Part shown: one piece after another, positions 9,782-20,299 of the stretch
Layout of the letters: every line of letters starts with the position of its first letter
Position numbering within the stretch: position 1 is the stretch's first letter
NCBI GenBank assembly: GCA_902651635.1
Contig: CACRSC010000029.1
Location: 201,022-265,021 of the forward strand
Length of the DNA stretch: 64,000 nucleotides
Reading direction: 5' to 3'
Source: Mastigamoeba balamuthi
Taxonomy: Eukaryota > Evosea > Mastigamoebida > Mastigamoebidae
The notes under the pieces: generated by a model
Told to the model about the DNA's origin: nothing
Database searches by the model: none
Seen by the model: the letters and a program-made list of their open reading frames with translations, nothing else
Position numbers and translations under genes: made by a program

Positions 9782-10488
9782 ATGGGCAAGAGGTCGAGGA
9801 ACGCCCGCCTGCAGCAGCAGACCCAGCCCCAGCAGCCCCCCTTCGTGTGGATGGCAGACCCCGCGAGCGGCGGCTACCTCCTGTGCGCCATGCCACAGAC
9901 GCCCGACTACGCAGCGGCCCCGCAGGTCTACCCGCCCCGGCCGGTCCCCGACCCGTCGGGATTGCGGTTCCCCTGCATGTACCCGCCCTTGGGGCCCGTG
10001 CAGATCGCCCCTTCCGGCTTCGTCTACGCGCAGCCGTCGGACCCTGTGGTGCCTCCTCTCTTTTATTGTTTCAATTGTTCCTTTTTTGAGATATTCAGAC
10101 GCACGTGCACGGTAGTTCTACCCCCTGCAACCCCAGGAACCGCATGGCGACGAGCACAAGATCTCCGAGCAGCCAGAGACAGGAGACGTCACCGTATCGG
10201 AGTCTGTGGAAGAGGTCAAGGCGGTGTCCCCGGGGCCCCCTGAGCCGGAGGTCGATACCGACATGTCCCTCTCCCCCGAGGAGATATACGGTAGGCAGTG
10301 CGGGCGTTTAGCTCGTCGCTCACTCTGTCTGTGCCCTCGCAGGCATCCCAGAGCTCAAGATCAACGTGATGGACAACCCCGACATCAAAAAGGTCCTCAC
10401 CATTGACTTCGCCAAGATTCGCGCCTTTGGTGCCGTTCCCTTTGACGAGGACGACGCCAAGGACACCGCCTCGCCGCCTCCGTCGTGA
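9782..10488 (+). CDS. Hypothetical protein, 195 aa, three exons
   Basis: Exons 9782-10048, 10116-10290 and 10343-10488 join in phase. The N-terminus is MGKRSRNARLQQQTQPQQ, a basic then Gln-rich start, followed by a Pro/Tyr-rich stretch. The second exon is acidic (DEHKISEQPETGDVTVSESV) and the third has PELKINVMDNPDIKKVLTID and ends DASPPPS-like. No family is recognised. The first intron (67 bases) is AT-rich with a TTTCAATTG stretch typical of introns here. The polar, mostly disordered composition suggests an adaptor or regulator rather than an enzyme, but nothing specific can be claimed. Confidence 0.6.
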
Positions 10489-10712
10489 TGCCTCCCGCCC
10501 ACCACCCTGCCCCGTCCTCCACTCCACCCCCACCCAGGAGCGCGTGCACCAACACGCGAGTGTAACAAAGACAGTCGAGTTCTCTGCCAGGAACAACAGT
10601 GTTCGATTTGGCTGTGAGTGAGAGCGCTGGCATCGGCAGAGGCTTGGTTGTGTCCTGCCCACCTTCTTGTTCGTCTCGGCTCGCCGACGACGCCCGAGGG
10701 CCGCGAGTGTCT

Positions 10713-12028
10713 CTACTCCATGGCGGCGATGTCCGTGGCCGCCGCTCCAGTGCCAGTGGACTCGAGCTGCACGGTAGAGGGAAGAGCGGTGCATTAAAAA
10801 TAGGGAACTACGAGGAATCTACCAAGCATTTCAAAAAACGCACGTAGCCACGCAGGGCGGTGTCCTCGAGGATGGTGAAGGGGGTGTTGAGCCCGACGAC
10901 GCCGACAGAGCAGTTGGCCTCGGTGAGCCCGTCGCTGCCCGACTGGATCGACTCGCGCAGCGCCGCGATGCCGTGCTTGATGAGCTCGTCGAGCGACGCT
11001 GTCCCACGCCGCACAGCAGTCAGCGCTCACCGCACAGCAGCGCACAAGGTGTGCCCGGGGGCCCTCTCCCCTCTCCCCCCTCCCCCCAGCCCACCCAGGC
11101 AGGCGCACCGTTGGCGAACGAGTCGACAAAGCGCTCGAGGTACGTCTTGGCGGACTGGGCGCGCGACCCGATGGCCTGGGCCTTGTACTCGAAGAAGTTG
11201 CCCGACGGGCACGTCTCAAACAGGTGCGGCGCCCTCTGCGCCCGCAGCCCCCGCGCACCGTCAGCATGCAGCAGCGGCGGCGGGGAGGAAGAGGAGGAGG
11301 GGGTGGGGTTGGCGACGCACGTCGTAGCCGACGACGAGGAGGCCCACGCCGTACGGGCGCAGCCCAGCGCGCTGCGTGTGCACCTGCGACTCTGCAGCGC
11401 GGGGCACCGGCCGCAGTGAGCAGAGGACAAGGGGGCGGTGTGCTAAGAGGGGATGGTGCGCTCACTGTCAGCCACGAGGCCCACGAGGCGCTCGACGGGG
11501 ATGTGCGTGTCGTAGAGGTACTTGTGCGACATGCACTCTGTCCTCATGAACTTGCACAGCACCTGCCGAGTCCGCGCGTGCGTCCCCACCGGCGTCAGAG
11601 CGGGCGGGAGGGGCGGGCTGCGGGGCTGCCCGGGTGGGGTGCGCGTACGCGGGCGTCGCCGCAGAGGCCCGAGATGGCCACGCCGACATGGTCGTCGATG
11701 CGGAACGTCTTCTGCTGGTGCGACCCCAGCTCCGAGCTCGCCCTCTTCAGCGTCACCACAACCGCGTGCGTCTGCTCGGGCGCCCGTGCCCATCAGTGGC
11801 GCGCCGTGTGCGCCGTCCCCCCCGTCGGCAGAGCGCGCGAATCGATTTGTGGGGCCCAGAAAACAAATTGGCCGAGATTGAATTGCGCGGGCGGGCTGGG
11901 CGGACCTTGGAGCAGAGACCGACGGAGCAGCTGCCCTGCTTGACGGCCTCGATCGCGTACTCGATCTGAAAGAGGCGGCCCTGCGGGCTCCACGTCGTGT
12001 TGTCCGAGTCGTACTGGTTGCGGAACAT
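10713..12028 (-). CDS. PSMA1: 20S proteasome subunit alpha type-1 (alpha-6)
   Basis: Seven exons (12028-11906, 11771-11649, 11562-11466, 11391-11321, 11235-11109, 10998-10844, 10766-10713) give 249 residues with every junction in phase. The start [20 protein letters not shown] and [12 protein letters not shown] match the proteasome alpha N-terminal signature and specifically PSMA1 (human MFRNQYDNDVTVWSPQGR). Other family blocks are [46 protein letters not shown] and [11 protein letters not shown]-like sequence. It forms part of the heptameric alpha ring that gates the 20S core. Length is close to the human 263; the variable acidic C-terminal tail is short (ATDIAAME). Four of the six introns are shorter than 100 bases, and three donors are GTGCG-type. 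Confidence 0.97.
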
Positions 12029-12196
12029 CCCGTTGTTTGTTGTTTTGAAAGATACGGCACCAGCGCGCCCGGAGATTCGCGTATCTTCGTTTGTATCTCA
12101 GCTCGGCGAGAGAGATACCCGTTGTAAAGGTTGTAACGGAACACCACCACCACCACAGCTCAACCGTACTTTTGCCGTTGTGATCGAGCGAGGGGA

Positions 12197-12681
12197 ATGG
12201 CAGCAGCGGGCGTCATCGGCATCCGGTTCGGCATCCCGGCGGACGGCGCCATGGGAGACCTGCACATCTACGGCACCATCGCCCCCTTCGTCCTCGCCAC
12301 CATCGAGAAGTTCGCCGCCGAGCGCAAGGCCGAGGGCAGCAAGACCCAGGTCCTCCGCAGCAGTGCGCTTCCCCGCCCCCCACCCCCTGCGCTTCTGGGG
12401 GGGTCGCCCCTGGGCCCTTCCCAGGCGTCCACACGAATTCAAACCCCAATTGGCGTTTGAATTGCTGTTAATTGCGGGCGATTCGCGTTAAATTGGGGGC
12501 ATCTATAGAGGACGACGAGGCGCTGGTGACGAAGCTGGAGGTGGCGGACTACTTCCGCCTCGAGGTGCGCCTCGTCAGGGAGCTGGCGGCCAACGGCTGG
12601 CACCACGTCTCGACCGAGCAGACGCCCAGCAAGAGCCTCAAGACGACCATCCACATCTGGGCCCAGCAGGCCGGCAACTGA
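12197..12681 (+). CDS. Hypothetical small protein, 112 aa, two exons
   Basis: Exon 12197-12362 and exon 12509-12681 join in phase (donor GTGCGC, acceptor CTATAG). The protein starts MAAAGVIGIRFGIPADGAMG and continues HIYGTIAPFVLATIEKFAAE. The second exon has LEVADYFRLEVRLVRELAANGWHHV and ends TIHIWAQQAGN. Length and alternating pattern suggest a compact alpha/beta domain. No family is recognised. The 146-base intron is rich in AATTCAAA, CAATTGG and TTGAATTG motifs. The gene converges on the PKR1-like gene, with a strong hairpin between the two ends. Confidence 0.6.
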
Positions 12682-12777
12682 GACTCCCTCTCCCCCTTCC
12701 ACCACCCCCCCGCGGCACCCGCAGTGTCCTACGACACACAGCCTCCAGCCCAGCATCCATCGCCGTGTTTTGTTTTC

Positions 12778-12812
12778 AAAAACCCCACAGCGGTTCTCTC
12801 TGCGGGGTTTTT
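12778..12812. terminator. Hairpin between convergent gene ends
   Basis: AAAAACCCC and GGGGTTTTT form nine base pairs, with CAG/CTG continuing the stem after one mismatch, around a nine-base loop. It lies between the stop at 12681 (plus) and the stop at 12833 (minus). It looks like a bidirectional transcription end signal, but this is inference; eukaryotic Pol II genes do not need such hairpins. Confidence 0.45.
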
Positions 12813-12832
12813 ATTAGTTTTTTTTTGGCGGT

Positions 12833-13347
12833 TTACTTGGTCTTCTTGCTGTCCGCGCCCTTGGTGGCCTTGACGGCGCCCGACTTGACGGCGTGGAGCT
12901 CCTTGATGAACCTGCGCGCGCCCGCGCGGACGGAGCCAAGCTGGCGTTTAAAAAACGAAGGCCGGCTGGCGGGGCTGGGGCTGGGGCTGGGGCTGGCTGG
13001 CCGGTGAGGGCGGCGGGTGCCGCACCAGACGAGGCAGACGTAGAGGCAGAGCGCGAGGCCCAGCAGCGCCAGCAGGTGCACGCGGCCCTCCTCCGCGGTG
13101 AACGCCGTCGCGCCGACGACGACGAAGAGCGCGGCGAAGACCACGTGGGTCGCCACCTCGAGGAACGGCGTCACGCCTGTCGCGCGCAGCAGAGGGGGAC
13201 GGGGGAGCCGAGAGGGCAGAGGCGGCGGGCGGGGGTGAGCGATCAGCGCGGGCGCGGAGGGCCACCGCGGGGGTGGGCACCGGGGGTGAGGACGCTGTGG
13301 ACGATCTGCGCCCAGACGCCCGACTGCGGAGCGGCGGCCTTGCCCAT
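12833..13347 (-). CDS. PKR1-like V-ATPase assembly factor, 98 aa
   Basis: Three exons (13347-13281, 13176-13026, 12911-12833) join in phase into MGKAAAPQSGVWAQIVHSVL, then TPGVTPFLEVATHVVFAALF and a second membrane segment, LLALLGLALCLYVCLVW, followed by FIKELHAVKSGAVKATKG and a Lys-rich end. The Trp near the N-terminus, the S-V-L-x-P-G-V-T-P motif, two closely spaced transmembrane helices and the W-F-x-x-E-L motif after the second helix match the Pkr1 family. In yeast, Pkr1 is an ER membrane protein needed for assembly of the V-ATPase V0 sector. Length fits the family. The assignment rests on motif memory, not a search. Confidence 0.75.
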
Positions 13348-13863
13348 TTGTTTGCAGAGCGGCGACACAGCACACACAGGTCAGCAGTGCCGGCAGAGAT
13401 ATTACTGCCCGGGTGGTGGTTTGAATATCTTTCGCACAATCGAGTCTGAAGAAGTCACTGCTCAGCTGAGATTATTAACCGATCGTTGTCGTCCGTGCTG
13501 CCATTCCAACTGCTTGTGCGCGCACCCCATTGTGTCGATTCGCCACCCTGTCTCGCCTCAATCAGCCCTCCCGCCTCCCTTTTTTTGCTCTCTTGGGTTG
13601 ACCAGCTCGAAGAACACACAACAAACCGTAACATCTGACAATACTCTTGTTGACTTCATCGAAACGCTCACATGCACACGTATCTATCTTCTCCTCAATC
13701 TCACACAGACTCATCTCTTCGCATGGCCGACCAAACACATTGTCCCGGGCCCCTGCAAGAGCCGGGCTGGTGTTCACTTCCGCTGAATGAACCGAACCAG
13801 TCCGGCCCGCAGGGGTGGAATCGGGGGTTCTCCGCAACCCGGCCGCCGTCGCCGCCGCCGCCT
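13348..13863. other. Intergenic region
   Basis: About 500 bases between two minus-strand genes. It is visibly AT-richer at 13430-13750, with GAATATCTTTCGC at 13425, an element like those in other spacers. No convincing coding frame or RNA is seen. Confidence 0.35.
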
Positions 13864-14530
13864 TCAGAGGAGGTTGCAGCAGCCTCCCTTGACGGCGATG
13901 CGCTGGCGGTAGGAGATCCGGAAGCGTGACGCCTGCCCGACCTCCTCCTCGAGCGGGACCACAAGGCCCTCGCGGTCCTTGACCCACCCGAGCTCGTACC
14001 GCATGCTGACCACCTCATCCGCTGTCTTGGCGTTCTCCAGCTGCACAACCCTGTGGGAGGCGCGGGGGATCAGACGCGGGAAGAATTGGCTGAAAAGCGG
14101 TTGTGCAGAATAAAATAAACTGCGTTAAGTGAACTCGAAACCGAAACCAATAAACCCCAGGCCACCCCAATAAATAACAAGCTGCTGTGAAAAACGGGGG
14201 GCGTGAAACGCACTGCCTGAGGCTCTCCCAGAGCTGGCGGTAGGTGACGGTGCAGGGGCCCATCGCGATGACGCCGTACTCGTTCTGCCGGACCGAGAGC
14301 TCCTCGGCCTCGTTGTCGACGGTGAAGAAAACCGTGAGCTCGTAGTCGGTTATGTGCTTGCCGCTCTGCGTGCGCTGCTTGATGACGGGGGCCTCGTTGT
14401 CGCTGTAGCCGATCGGGGGCGCCGACGCCGAGGGCACGACGGGGGCGTCGAGGAGCAGCGAGTGCCTCTCGCCAGCCTTGGCGAGAGAGGTGGACTTCGC
14501 GGACGCGCTGGGACCGGGTACTGAGAACAT
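13864..14530 (-). CDS. Hypothetical protein with C-terminal CaaL prenylation motif
   Basis: Two exons: 14530 to about 14214 and 14050-13864, with donor GTGCG. The N-terminal 45 residues are Ser/Ala-rich. A folded part follows: YELTVFFTVDNEAEELSVR, GVIAMGPCTVTYRQLWESL, QVVQLENAKTADEVVSMRYE. The last residues, GGCCNLL, end in a C-a-a-X box with X = Leu, the rule for geranylgeranyl transferase I, with a preceding Cys that could be palmitoylated. This predicts membrane anchoring. No named domain is recognised. The intron (about 163 bases) is AT-rich for this genome. The prenylation prediction is from the motif alone. Confidence 0.68.
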
Positions 14531-14905
14531 CGCGCAAAAAATACTGTGTGGGTGTGGGTGTTGTGTCGGGTCCTTTTTTCGAAATGACCGGCGAGGTGCA
14601 CACTCTGAGTCAGCAGTTAACCGGGGAGATCCGCCGTGACGTCCGGGGAGAATATCTTCTGGTGAAATGCACGAACGGCTTCCTAGGGAGGTCAATGGGA
14701 ACTGCACCTTCTGCCGACGCACCCCGCACCCCGGGAAAGTCACCCAGGGTGGCCGAGGAAGGGGCTCGCATGCGGGATCATGCGTGCTGAGCGCTCTTCG
14801 GTGCGCTCGCTTTCTGAAAAGCAGTGTTTTTATTTTTGGGGAGTTATGTTCAATCCAGTGTGGGAGAACCGCAAGAAAGGTCCAGCTAGAGGGATGCGGG
14901 AGAGC
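14531..14905. other. Intergenic region
   Basis: Spacer between two minus-strand genes, with the GAGAATATCTTCTGG element at 14648 and a short AT-rich stretch at 14815-14850. No gene is supported. Confidence 0.35.
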
Positions 14906-15695
14906 TCAGTCCGAGCCCGAATGGCTCCAGTTGGCGGGGATGCCGTGAGACACGCTGAACTCGGTGAACTTGACGTCGAACCCGTCGCCCTTGGGCATGC
15001 AGCACATGGGCCCCACAAAGACGTCCGGGTTCTGCGTCTTGCCGCCGTCCTCGAACAGCTGCCCGACCCTCAGCACTGCCCACTTGGCCCCCTCGGCCGC
15101 CGACCTCTCCTCGACCGTCACGGTGCCGTTGGCGTCGACCGTGACGCGCAGCAGCACGTCCGAGGAGCGGCAGACGGGGCTGGACAGCGACCAGTCGCTC
15201 CACCCGCCGCGGGTGCACACGGCGCTCGCGCGCACGTTTCCGTCGTCCGCCAGCTCGGCGCCGCACTGCGCGATAGGGTCATTGTCTTTCAGTTGAGATT
15301 TCCCGTTGGGGCGCGGAGAATATCTTCCCAGCCATGGAACAGCGTCAGGCGCCTTCCGCAAAAGAGGAAAAACGCCGATACGGAGCAATGGATCCAGCGC
15401 TCACCTTCACCCACGCGTTCTCGTCGTAGCGCAGCATCAGGCCCGCCTGGTCGTAGAGCGACCTGAACGTTGACGTCGAGAAGCGGACGCGGGCGACGAA
15501 GGGCGGCCTGGCGCGGACGCCGAAGACGTGGCCCGAGTCTGCGATGAACCCGTAGTGCGTCCTGCGCCAGAAGTCCGTGTTGGCGTCGGGGACCACGGCG
15601 AGCTCCGCCGCGTCGGGGCTCAGCGACCACTTGCGGGGCTCGTTGAACCACGAGCAGTTGGCGAGCGTCAGCAGCGCGTTGATTGCGGTGGCCAT
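14906..15695 (-). CDS. DUF1349 concanavalin-A-like domain protein, 216 aa
   Basis: Exons 15695-15405 and 15265-14906 join in phase. Family hallmarks of DUF1349 are visible in order: CSWFNEPRKWSL near the start, DFWRRTHYGFIADSGHVFG, RSLYDQAGLMLRYDENAWVK, GGWSDWSL, and VFVGPMCCMPKGDGFDVKF near the C-terminus. This family (yeast YGR266-region Ree1-like and many bacterial members) adopts a jelly-roll concanavalin-A fold. Ree1 is described as regulating enolase in yeast, but most members have no known role. Length equals a single-domain family member. The intron includes an AATATCTTCCC stretch. No signal peptide is seen, so it is probably cytosolic. Confidence 0.88.
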
Positions 15696-15785
15696 CTCGT
15701 GCTTGGGGTTTGCTGCGGTTCTGTACGCTGTTCTGCTGGTTGTAATAAACAACACAGGTGGCGTGGCAGTGAGCTAATAAATCGC

Positions 15786-15809
15786 CCAGATATTGTCCGA
15801 GAATCTGGT
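15786..15809 (-). promoter_or_regulatory. CCAGATATTGTCC / GAATCTGG promoter-like element
   Basis: CCAGATATTGTCC directly followed by GAGAATCTGG, about 95 bases upstream of the DUF1349 start codon. The first half is identical to the element upstream of the STAT-like gene, the second to the CAGAATCTG element found in other spacers. Confidence 0.45.
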
Positions 15810-15962
15810 CACCGGCGAAGAAGTCCCGCGCGTGTCGATTGGCCACGTCAGTGCACCAGTGCACCTCACCCCTCCGCGCTCTGCCCCACCCCATTCCATG
15901 GAACCAGTGCACAAGGCTCTGCCTCCTGCTGCAAACATACACGGACATCCCTGGGGTTTGTG

Positions 15963-18467
15963 TCATCGCAGCGGGCGCTGCTTGCGCGACTCGAGGAAGT
16001 GCCTCAGCGCGTCCAGCTTTCTCGAGAGGTTCTCCGGCAGGTCGTCCGCCTGCGCCTGGTCGTCCTCCGCGTCGCCCACGTCCTCCGAGTACGCGGCCCG
16101 CTCCGACAGCTGCTGCTGGTCGCGGTCCTCGGCCGACAGGTCGGCAGACGAGTCCTGGAAGCTGTCGGCCCTGTACGCGCTGCCGCTGCCAAACGGCGAG
16201 CGCGGCGTCGCCGGCTTGTGTGCCAGCACTACGGACGGGATGGGCGGCTTCGTGCTCTCGCGAGACAGGTAGCACTGCGAGGGAGGGACGACCGCGTGAG
16301 GCTCAGCGGGCAGCGGCAGGAGAGGGAGGGGCTTGCAAAGGGGGAACTCACGCCGGAGTGCGGTCTCGAGTGGCCGGTGACCCGGTACTGCACAGACGAC
16401 GCTGCGCTGCGTGCGGTTCGCGAGGACACTGACGGGGCCATTCTGGGCCCCTGTGCGCTCCTGAGCGAGGACGGCGACGTGTAGCGCACAGACGCGCTTG
16501 CTCTGCCGCCACCCGCGGGAGGCGCAGGAGGCGGCGTGGTCCCGCGGGCCACCGCGGCGCGAGGCGCAGGCGACGGCTCCCGCGACGGCGGCTTCGAGAA
16601 CCTCGACATGGGAGACGGCTCTCGTGGGGGCGCCTTCGAAAACCGCGACACGGGCGACGGGTCTCGCGAGCGGGGCTGCGAGTACCGCGCCATCGGCGAG
16701 GGCTCTCGAGAGGGGGGCTTGGAAAGCCTCGACATGGGCGACGGCTCTCGGGAGGAGCTGCGGCCGCGCGGCATGCGGTCCGCAGCCGACGAGCACGGAC
16801 TCGGAGACCTCGTCCTCGTCCTGCCGCGGGCTTCCGCGCGGCCGCTGCCGGCGCCCCCGAGAGCGGGTGACGGCGACGGAGACCTTCCTCTCGAGAGCCT
16901 CCGCGGGTTGGCCGAGTCCCCAGACGACAACCTCGCAAACTGCGCCGCACTGTGAGACACGATTCGCCAGACGACGCCACTCGTGCCTTCTCCTCGGCCG
17001 CGGCGGAGAGACGGCGAGCAGACGACGAGCGCCTGCGGGCGTAGTCCGAGCCTGGCGCACACGGCGAACGCCCGCGAGCCTGCGGCGACACGTACGACGC
17101 CGATGGTGACGCACGGGGCGCTCGGGGAGGAGCGGGCGGCGCTCCCCGCGACCACGCGGTCGACGCGGTCGAGCGCGTTCCAGCAGAGCGCAAACGCGAC
17201 GACACGGACGTCGGGAGCACGCGGTACAGCGCGGACGCAGTGGCGGTGGACACGCGCAGCCTTGAGCACTCGTCGGCGAGCAGTCGCTCGCGGGCCCTGG
17301 CCTCGTCGAGCTCCGCGTGCAGGCGGTCGGCCTCTGCCCGCGCAGAGCGCAGCTTCTCTCGCACGGCGCTCGACTCTGCGCGCGCCTTGCGGGCCTCCTC
17401 GCGCAGGGCGGCCTCGTCCTGGCACCTGCGGGCCTCCGTTCGACTCCGCTCCTCAATTTCGTCCGCCCTCTGCTCCTCCCGCTGAGAAGGGGCGAGGAGA
17501 GCAACGGAATGGCGCGTTAGCTCAAGACAGCAGGCGCTCTGAGGGAACACCTTCTCGAGCTCTTTCAGGCGGGCTGTCGCCTTCTCCAGTGCTCCCCTCA
17601 TGGCTGCGATCTGCCTGCGGCGCTGGCGAGTCAGCTTCGATGGTGGGTGGCGCCGCGTCCCGTACTCGCTCGACGGCCCCGGCTGTCTCTTGGAGAGCTG
17701 CTCTTCGAGCTCGGCGACGCGCTTGCGGAGAGCGCGGTTGTCGTCTTCGGTTTGGCGCAGGCGCTCCTCGCGGCCCTGCAGGTCGCGCAGCTGCTCGCGG
17801 AGCCTGCGCAGCGCCTCGGTCATCGACTCGAGCGTCGGGGCCTCGTACGCCAGCGGGAGCGGGTAGCTCACGCTGTCGAACTCGCCGGCGTACGTGACGA
17901 TGAGGTACCTGCGCCGCAGCCTCAGCGTGGCGGCAGCGGCCGAGTGCGCGAGAATATTGTCGCTGTCGGCGGGACTCGAACCGCCGACCTGCGTGGACGC
18001 GGCCTGCTGCTGCGTGGCGCCGCCCTCGGACGCCAGGTCCTCGAGGTCGTGGTACGTCAGCAGGTCCGCGCGCACCGCGTCGCTGTCCCCTCGCAGCGCC
18101 GCCCTCAGCATGCGCACGAACACGCCGAACTCCTTGAAGCTGCCCGTCCTGTGCGTGACCTCCTCCACGTCTGCCGCCGAGTTCCAACGTTTCCGGAGAC
18201 AACCGCCACGTCAGCAAGGGAGTGCCCACCAGGGGATGCCCGCCTCCCGAGCCCAGGCGCACAGGAGGAGGCGAAGAGGCCGCGCCAGCGCTCGCCGGTG
18301 AGGGCGTCGGTGGCGTCGACGGCGAGGCTCGAGGACACGTCATCGGAGGACGCGGTGACGATGTACTCGGAGCCGCCCTGCGAGCACAGGGTGCACGACT
18401 CGAGGATGCGGAAGGCGGCGGGGTCGGCCGCCGTGAGCGCAGGCGCCGCAGCCGCACCGCTCTCCAT
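15963..18467 (-). CDS. CCDC61: CCDC61/VFL3-like basal body protein
   Basis: The N-terminal head matches CCDC61: ALTGERWRGLFASS, then YVEEVTHRTGSFKEFGVFVR, LRAALRGDSDAVRADLLTYHDLE and RRYLIVTYAGEFDSVSYPLP (human: EDLTHKTGNFKQFNIFCHML, LLTYTDLE, KRYLILIYSVEFDRIHYPLP). A long coiled coil follows (LREQLRDLQGREERLRQTED and on), then an Arg/Ser/Pro region with about five 14-residue SREPSPMSRFSKPP-type repeats, and a conserved C-terminal acidic helix ending with SRKLDALRHFLESRK. CCDC61/VFL3 is a SAS-6-like centriole protein that orients basal bodies and roots microtubule fibres. About six exons: the first is 18467-18263, the second starts at 18170, and the 17482-17550 intron is a multiple of three. 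Its presence argues for a flagellum or centriole. Confidence 0.9.
17965..17988 (-). other. tRNA T-arm-like palindrome inside the CCDC61 gene
   Basis: GTCGGCGG and CCGCCGAC flank TTCGAGTC on the minus strand, including a perfect B-box-like GGTTCGAGTCC. The reading frame of CCDC61 stays open through it (VGGSSPADS), in a position where other CCDC61 proteins vary. It resembles the element at 5147-5168. Confidence 0.4.
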
Positions 18468-18508
18468 TCCCGCGTTTTGCCCGCCAAGCAAGGTTTAAAT
18501 AGACGGAA

Positions 18509-18530
18509 TATCCCCCGGAGATTCTGGTAT
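18509..18530 (-). promoter_or_regulatory. AGAATCTC-type element upstream of CCDC61
   Basis: On the minus strand: CAGATACCAGAATCTCC followed by GGGGGATATTCC, 40-70 bases upstream of the CCDC61 start. It combines the same AGATA, GAATCT and GATATT pieces as the spacer upstream of DUF1349. Confidence 0.4.
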
Positions 18531-18732
18531 CTGCCCAGCAGTCCCACAGCAGACCTGGCAGAGCTGTTGCGCACCACGTGCTCTGAGTGGCGAATCTCTT
18601 GCATGAGGCACTGTGGAAACGGCGGGGGAATAAGAGAAACCAGTATCCGACGAGTATCGGAAACGGACCATGCAAATCTGCGAGAGCACTTCTTTCTTTG
18701 CGTCGAGACCCGCTGGCCCCACGACACCGGGA

Positions 18733-20008
18733 ATGGGCAACACGCAGCCGCAGCCCGTCAACGAGCAGATGCGGGCCAAGCGCGTCGACCTCATCTGCCA
18801 CCGCTGTCCGTGTCCCCCTCGCCCCACGCGTCTCACGCGTCTCACGCGTCACACACCCCCCTCGCCGTCGCCTGCAGTCACGCACGACGAGCTCGAGGCC
18901 ATGTACAAGGACTTCCTCAAGAAGTCGCAGGGATCCCGCCGCAAAAGTGCGCCCTGCTCTGCCCGGTTTCGACGCTTCACGGCTTTTGGGCCATTCCCCG
19001 CTGTATCCGCGGAGATGTGCCTATCTTGCGGGAGATATTTCCGCATCCCTCCTGACAAAGCAGAACTCCTCTTCCACCTCCTCGTCCGACGCACCTCCCA
19101 GCGAGCAAGGGGGCGGAGGAGACGGCAGCGATGGCCATCAGGGAGGTGCCCGGGCTGGCGACCGTGGAGTCGTCGGGGCCGCTGTACCTGGACCTGCACC
19201 AGTTCTGCGAGCTGTTTGAGCGCTTCCAGCTGCCCCGCCAGCTCGCCGAGCAGATGTTCCACACCTTCGACCAGAACAGGGGCACGCCAGCGCCCTCATA
19301 CCCGCGGGAAATCGCTGCTCTGACCGGCCAGGGGGGTGCCCAGACGGCACGGTGGACTTTGCGGAGTTCTGCGCGGGGATGTCTGTGCTGTGCAAGGGGC
19401 GTGCGGAGGAGAAGATCGCCTTCGTGTTCAAGTGAGTGCGGCACACAGAGCCACCGCAGCAGCGGCTGTGGCAGTGGCAGTGGCAGTGGCACCGCGGCTG
19501 TCTGAGCTCCCCTCCCTCTCCCTCTCAACAGGATGTTCGACTCGGACGGGGACGGGTCCATCAGCGTGGACGAGCTACGGCGTGCTGTGCGCATCACCCT
19601 CAAGGCCTCCGAGAGTCTGCTGTCCACTCGCGTGCGGAGTGGCCTCCACCCCGCCCTTCTTTCCGGATGCCCATTTGTGTTGCTGATGAATCATTTGATT
19701 TGCCCTTCATTTATTACACGGGACAGGACCCGGGGCTGTCTCTGGAGGACCTGTCCTACGTGACACAGGTCAACGACGAGGAGTACATCATGTCGTCGTT
19801 CATGCAGGCGTTCTACGAGAACGACAAGAACAGGGACCGCAGGCTGCAGCTGGACGAGTTTGTGCGGTTCGCCCGCGACAACAAGGAGGTACGCCCTCTG
19901 ATATGTGAACAGGACAGTATCCCAGATTCCTGATGTTTCGCGCAGATCGTGGGGTTCATGGACCAGTTCGATGGGCTCTACTCGACGTCCAAGCGCAAGA
20001 CGAGATAA
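18733..20008 (+). CDS. Neuronal-calcium-sensor-type EF-hand protein
   Basis: About seven exons. The start MGNTQPQPVNEQ has Gly2 and suits N-myristoylation. The following exon HDELEAMYKDFLKKS matches the N-terminal helix of NCS/recoverin proteins. Three EF-hands are recognisable: FDQNR joined over an intron to DGTVDFAEFCAGMS, then FDSDGDGSISVDELRRAV (a canonical loop), then YENDKNRDRRLQLDEFVRFA. The last exon GFMDQFDGLY corresponds to the NCS C-terminus. NCS proteins are calcium-myristoyl switches that bring partners to membranes. An Asn/Arg-rich first loop and DKNRDRRLQ in the last suggest not all loops bind calcium equally. Exon borders in the 18800-19120 part are approximate, because a Pro-rich exon around 19062 has no family counterpart. 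Calcineurin-B-like is the alternative. Confidence 0.82.
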
Positions 20009-20139
20009 CCGCGTTGGCCATCGTGGTGTATTGTCTCCGCTCGGCAGTCCTCCCGGGCAAATGGGAATACAGAATCTCATCCGTGGATAATTCTCGGGAC
20101 AAGCGCGATCTGGCCAAATCGGGGATCTGGACGATACCG

Positions 20140-20174
20140 CAGAATCTCTTTTTCCTGGAAATACGAGATTCTGC
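20140..20174. promoter_or_regulatory. Inverted pair of AGAATCT elements
   Basis: CAGAATCTC at 20140 and GAGATTCTGC at 20165 face each other about 15 bases apart, 130-160 bases upstream of the PX gene start and just after the NCS gene. Same motif as in other spacers. Confidence 0.4.
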
Positions 20175-20299
20175 AGCGAAATACTGATCACACCCGCGAA
20201 TCTTGCATCTTCTGTTTCGGTTTTCTCACTGCCGCTGTTGTGTGGCCCCGCATCGCCTCTGCCGAGCCGCGCGCCCCGCATCGCCCCCCCCTCAGCTCC

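Noticed and set aside
15839-16484. Plus-strand frames opposite the CCDC61 C-terminus
   Set aside because: The minus-strand sequence encodes the conserved CCDC61 C-terminal helix, so the opposite frames are shadows.
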